DNA of 64,000 nucleotides, from the NCBI GenBank assembly GCA_036785705.1, contig JAWUZG010000056.1, positions 8,743,001 through 8,807,000 on the forward strand, read 5' to 3'. A program made the translations under genes and the position numbers. Shown here in pieces: positions 61,695-64,000 of the stretch; position 1 is the first letter of the stretch; every line of letters starts with the position of its first letter. Source of the DNA: Acanthornis magna. Lineage: Eukaryota > Chordata > Aves > Passeriformes > Acanthizidae. The notes under the pieces are model-generated. The model was given only the letters and a program-made list of their open reading frames with translations, was not told where the DNA came from and made no database searches.

Positions 61695-63447
61695 GAGATC
61701 TAAAGGGCCTCGAGCTCCAGGAACACCAGGGCTGGAAAGGGCCTGCCAAGGCAAACGCGGCAAGGCCCCATCATGCCTGCTCCCACACCTTTCTGATCTG
61801 GACACCCCACATGGCTGGGCACCTCAGCCCCTGCCACCAGCTGCCATTTGGCCTAGAGTTAGGGTTGAGAGATTTAAAGAGTTACAAGCTCTGGGAACAC
61901 TGGGGCTGGAAAGGGCCTGCCAAGGCCATTGCAACAGTGCCCCAACATTGCTGCTCCTCCGTCTTTCTGATAGGAAAAACCCAGGCATTGGGCTTGGGTA
62001 AATAACTAGGTGTAGGGGTAGGGTTATGCCTAGGCTTAGCATTAGGAGATCTAAAGGGCCTCGAGCTCCGGGAACACCAAAGCTGGAAAGGGCCTGCCAA
62101 GGCAAACGCGGCAAGGCCCCATCATGGCTGCTCCCACACCTTTCTGATCTGGACACGCCACAGGGTTGGGCACCTCGGCCCCTGCCTCCAGCTGCCATTT
62201 GGCCTAGAGTTAGGGTTGAGAGATCTAAAGAGACTCGAGCTCCTGGAACACTGGGGCTGGAAAGGGCCTGCCAAGGCCATCGCAGCAGTGCCCCAGCATT
62301 GCTGCTCCTCCATCTTTCTGATAGGGAAAACTTAGGTACTGGGCTTGGGTAATTAACTAGGCTAGGGTTAGGGTTACGCCTAGGGTTAGGGTTAGGAGAT
62401 CTAAAGGGCCTCGAGCTCCAGGAACACCAGGGCTGGAAAGGGCCTGCCAAGGCAAACGCGGCAAGGCCCCATCATGGCTGCTCCCACACCTTTCTGATCT
62501 GGACACGCCACAGGGTTGGGCACCTCGGCCCCTGCCACCAGCTGCCATTTGGCCTAGTGTTAGGGTTGAGAGATCTAAAGAGACTCGAGCTCCTGGAACA
62601 CTGGGGCTGGAAAGGGCCTGCCAAGACCATCGCAGCAGTGCCCCAACACTGCTGCTCCCACACCTTTCTGATAGGGAAAACCCAGGCATTGGGCTTGGGT
62701 AAATAACTAGGTGTAGGGGTAGGGTTATGCCTAGGCTTAGCATTAGGAGATCTAAAGGGTCTCGAGCTCCAGGAACACCAAAGCTGGAAAGGGCCTGCCA
62801 AGGCAAACGCGGCAAGACCCCATCATGGCTGCTCCCACACCTTTCTGATCTGGACACCCCACATGGGTGGGCACCTCGGCCCCGGCCACCAGCTGCCATT
62901 TGGCCTAGAGTTAGGGTTGAGAGATTTAAAGAGTTACAAGCTCTGGGAACACTGGGGCTGGAAAGGGCCTGCCAAGGCCATTGCAACAGTGCCCCAACAT
63001 TGCTGCTCCTCCATCTTTCTGATAGGGAAAACCTAGGTACTGGGCTAAGGGAAATTAACTAGGCTAGGGTTAGGGTTACACCTAGGGTTAGGGTTAGGAG
63101 ATCTAAAGGGCCTCGAGCTCCAGGAACACCAGGGCTGGAAAGGGCCTGCCAAGGCAAACGCGGCAAGGCCCCATCATGGCTGCTCCCACACCTTTCTGAT
63201 CTGGACACGCCACAGGGTTGGGCACCTCGGCCCCTGCCACCAGCTGCCATTTGGCCTAGTGTTAGGGTTGAGAGATCTAAAGAGACTCGAGCTCCTGGAA
63301 CACTGGGGCTGGAAAGGGCCTGCCAAGGCCATCGCAGCAGTGCCCCAACATTGCTGCTCCTCCATCTGTCTGATAGGGAAAACCAAGGTACTGGGCTTGG
63401 GTAATTAACTAGGCTAGGGTTAGGGTTACGCCTAGGGTTAGGGTTAG
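61695..63447 (+). repeat. Five-monomer repeat with variant m1 (last full copy)
   Basis: The m1 position has CCCCACATGGCTGGGC and GAGATTTAAAGAG instead of GACCCTCGAG, but carries the m1 marker at 61959. m2 has CACCTCGGCCCC instead of CACCTGGGCCCC and an intact GGGTTAGGGTTAGG linker. m4 starts with GGGTCTCGAGC. Total length is the standard 1753 bp. Confidence 0.8.
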
Positions 63448-63624
63448 GAGATCTAAAGAGCCTCGAGCTCTAGGAACACTGGGGCTGGAAAGGGCCTGCC
63501 AAGGCCATCGCAGCAGTGCCCCAACACTGCTGCTCCCACACCTTTCTGGTAGGGAAAACCCAGGCATTGGGCTTGGCTAAATAACTAGGTGTAGGCGTAG
63601 GAGTATGCCTAGGCTTAGCATTAG
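63448..63624 (+). repeat. Isolated B half monomer (177 bp), A half missing
   Basis: An intact L linker is followed directly by GAGATCTAAAGAGCCTCGAG, GAGCTCTAGGAACACTGGGG and then an ordinary B half with a C2 linker. The A half (174 bp) is absent, so the next monomer start comes 177 bp later instead of 351. It is the only place where the A/B alternation breaks. The GAGATCTAAAG shared by both halves is the likely junction. Confidence 0.88.
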
Positions 63625-63974
63625 GAGATCTAAAGGGCCTCGAGCTCCAGGAACACCAAAGCTGGAAAGGGCCTGCCAAGGCAAACGCGGCAAGACCCCA
63701 TCATGGCTGCTCCCACACCTTTCTGATCTGGACACCCCACATGGGTGGGCACCTCGGCCCCGGCCACCAGCTGCCATTTGGCCTAGAGTTAGGGTTGAGA
63801 GATTTAAAGAGTTACAAGCTCCGGGAACACTGGGGCTGGAAAGGGCCTGCCAAGGCCATCGCAACAGTGCCCCAACTTTGCTGCTCCTCCATCTTTCTGA
63901 TAGGGAAAACCTAGGTACTGGGCTCGGGTAATTAACTAGGCTAGGGTTAGGGTTACGCCTAGGGTTAGGGTTAG
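63625..63974 (+). repeat. Last complete monomer (L)
   Basis: A half with CACCAAAGCTGG and CAAGACCCCATC, B half with GAGATTTAAAGAG and CTCCGGGAACAC, L linker. It matches 686-1035 in zone 1 apart from one substitution noticed (CCCCAACTTTGC near 63877). The window then ends 26 bases into the next monomer. Confidence 0.85.
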
Positions 63975-64000
63975 GAGATCTAAAGGGCCTCGAGCTCCAG
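63975..64000 (+). repeat. Partial monomer at right edge
   Basis: First 26 bases of the next A half, GAGATCTAAAGGGCCTCGAG and CTCCAG, so the array continues beyond the window. Confidence 0.9.

Larger units (their letters stand above)
1..64000 (+). repeat. Tandem satellite array, ~351-bp monomer, fills window
   Basis: Every base belongs to a head-to-tail array of a 350/351-bp unit that starts at GAGATCTAAAGGG and ends in a TTAGGG-like linker. I tiled it by eye into 183 linkers: 182 full-length monomers (the first lacks 17 bases at the window edge) and one half monomer. Predicted lengths (68 L units of 350 bp, the rest 351 bp, one 177-bp half, one +1 and one -1 indel) sum to the observed span. 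All units have one orientation. Each monomer carries SacI (GAGCTC) and PvuII (CAGCTG) sites, and most carry BglII (AGATCT) and XhoI (CTCGAG), so digestion would give a ladder. No unique DNA, transposon or gene interrupts the array. The family is not one I recognise by name. Confidence 0.97.

Noticed and set aside
1..64000. CRISPR-like array of regular repeats
   Set aside because: There are no unique spacers. The entire unit is repeated, the period is far too long, and there are no associated genes.
1..64000. CENP-B box as a sign of centromeric function
   Set aside because: The few TTCG occurrences (GGCTTCGAGCTCC, GGGTTCGGCACC) do not fit the NTTCGNNNNANNCGGGN pattern.
1..64000. Bacterial or phage origin, operons, insertion sequences
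   Set aside because: No ribosome-binding sites, conserved proteins, or terminal inverted repeats; CpG depletion and the 64-kb satellite structure argue for a eukaryote.

Overview
The whole window is one uninterrupted tandem satellite array. I see no protein gene, RNA gene, transposon, CRISPR array or unique sequence anywhere in it. The unit is about 351 bp. Tiling the window by eye gives 182 full-length monomers, the first missing its first 17 bases at the left edge, plus one 177-bp half monomer near the right edge. All are in the same orientation. Each monomer is an ancient dimer: an A half (174 bp) and a B half (177 bp) that resemble each other over their first ~100 bp. Each half ends in telomere-like TTAGGG sequence.

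The array suggests a vertebrate or other eukaryote with TTAGGG telomeres and CpG methylation. GC is about 56% in a sampled monomer, but CpG is about four-fold depleted (7 seen, ~28 expected), and many differences between monomers are CG to TG or CA changes. The unit is about two nucleosomes long, as in many pericentromeric or subtelomeric satellites. I do not recognise the family or species; the telomere-like linkers make a subtelomeric or heterochromatic location plausible but unproven.

I sort monomers by the linker at the end of the B half. L (350 bp unit) keeps four GGG runs of TTAGGG-type sequence. L2 (351 bp) is the same with CTAAGGGAAATTAAC upstream. C, C' and C2 (351 bp) carry a decayed version (GTGTAGGGGTAGGG or GTGTAGGCGTAGGAG, then ATGCCTAGG or ATGCCAAGG). 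My hand count is 68 L, 22 L2 and 93 C-class linkers, and the summed unit lengths reproduce the window length.

Layout: 1-11904 is an irregular C/L mixture with ~7-kb internal duplications. From 11905 on, a five-monomer higher-order repeat (m1-m5, linkers C-L-C-L2-L, 1753 bp) dominates, interrupted by eight-monomer forms (2806 bp), by blocks of consecutive C monomers (29087-31191 and 45216-47320), and by short C/L fillers. Superimposed are a ~7.9-kb stretch repeated 16129 bp away and a ~2.6-kb stretch repeated 3857 bp away. Several chimeric monomers mark recombination junctions. The right edge (63448-64000) returns to sequence typical of the left zone through an out-of-register A/B junction.

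The long open frames (up to 732 codons on the minus strand) follow from a 351-bp unit being divisible by three and poor in stops; they are not genes.
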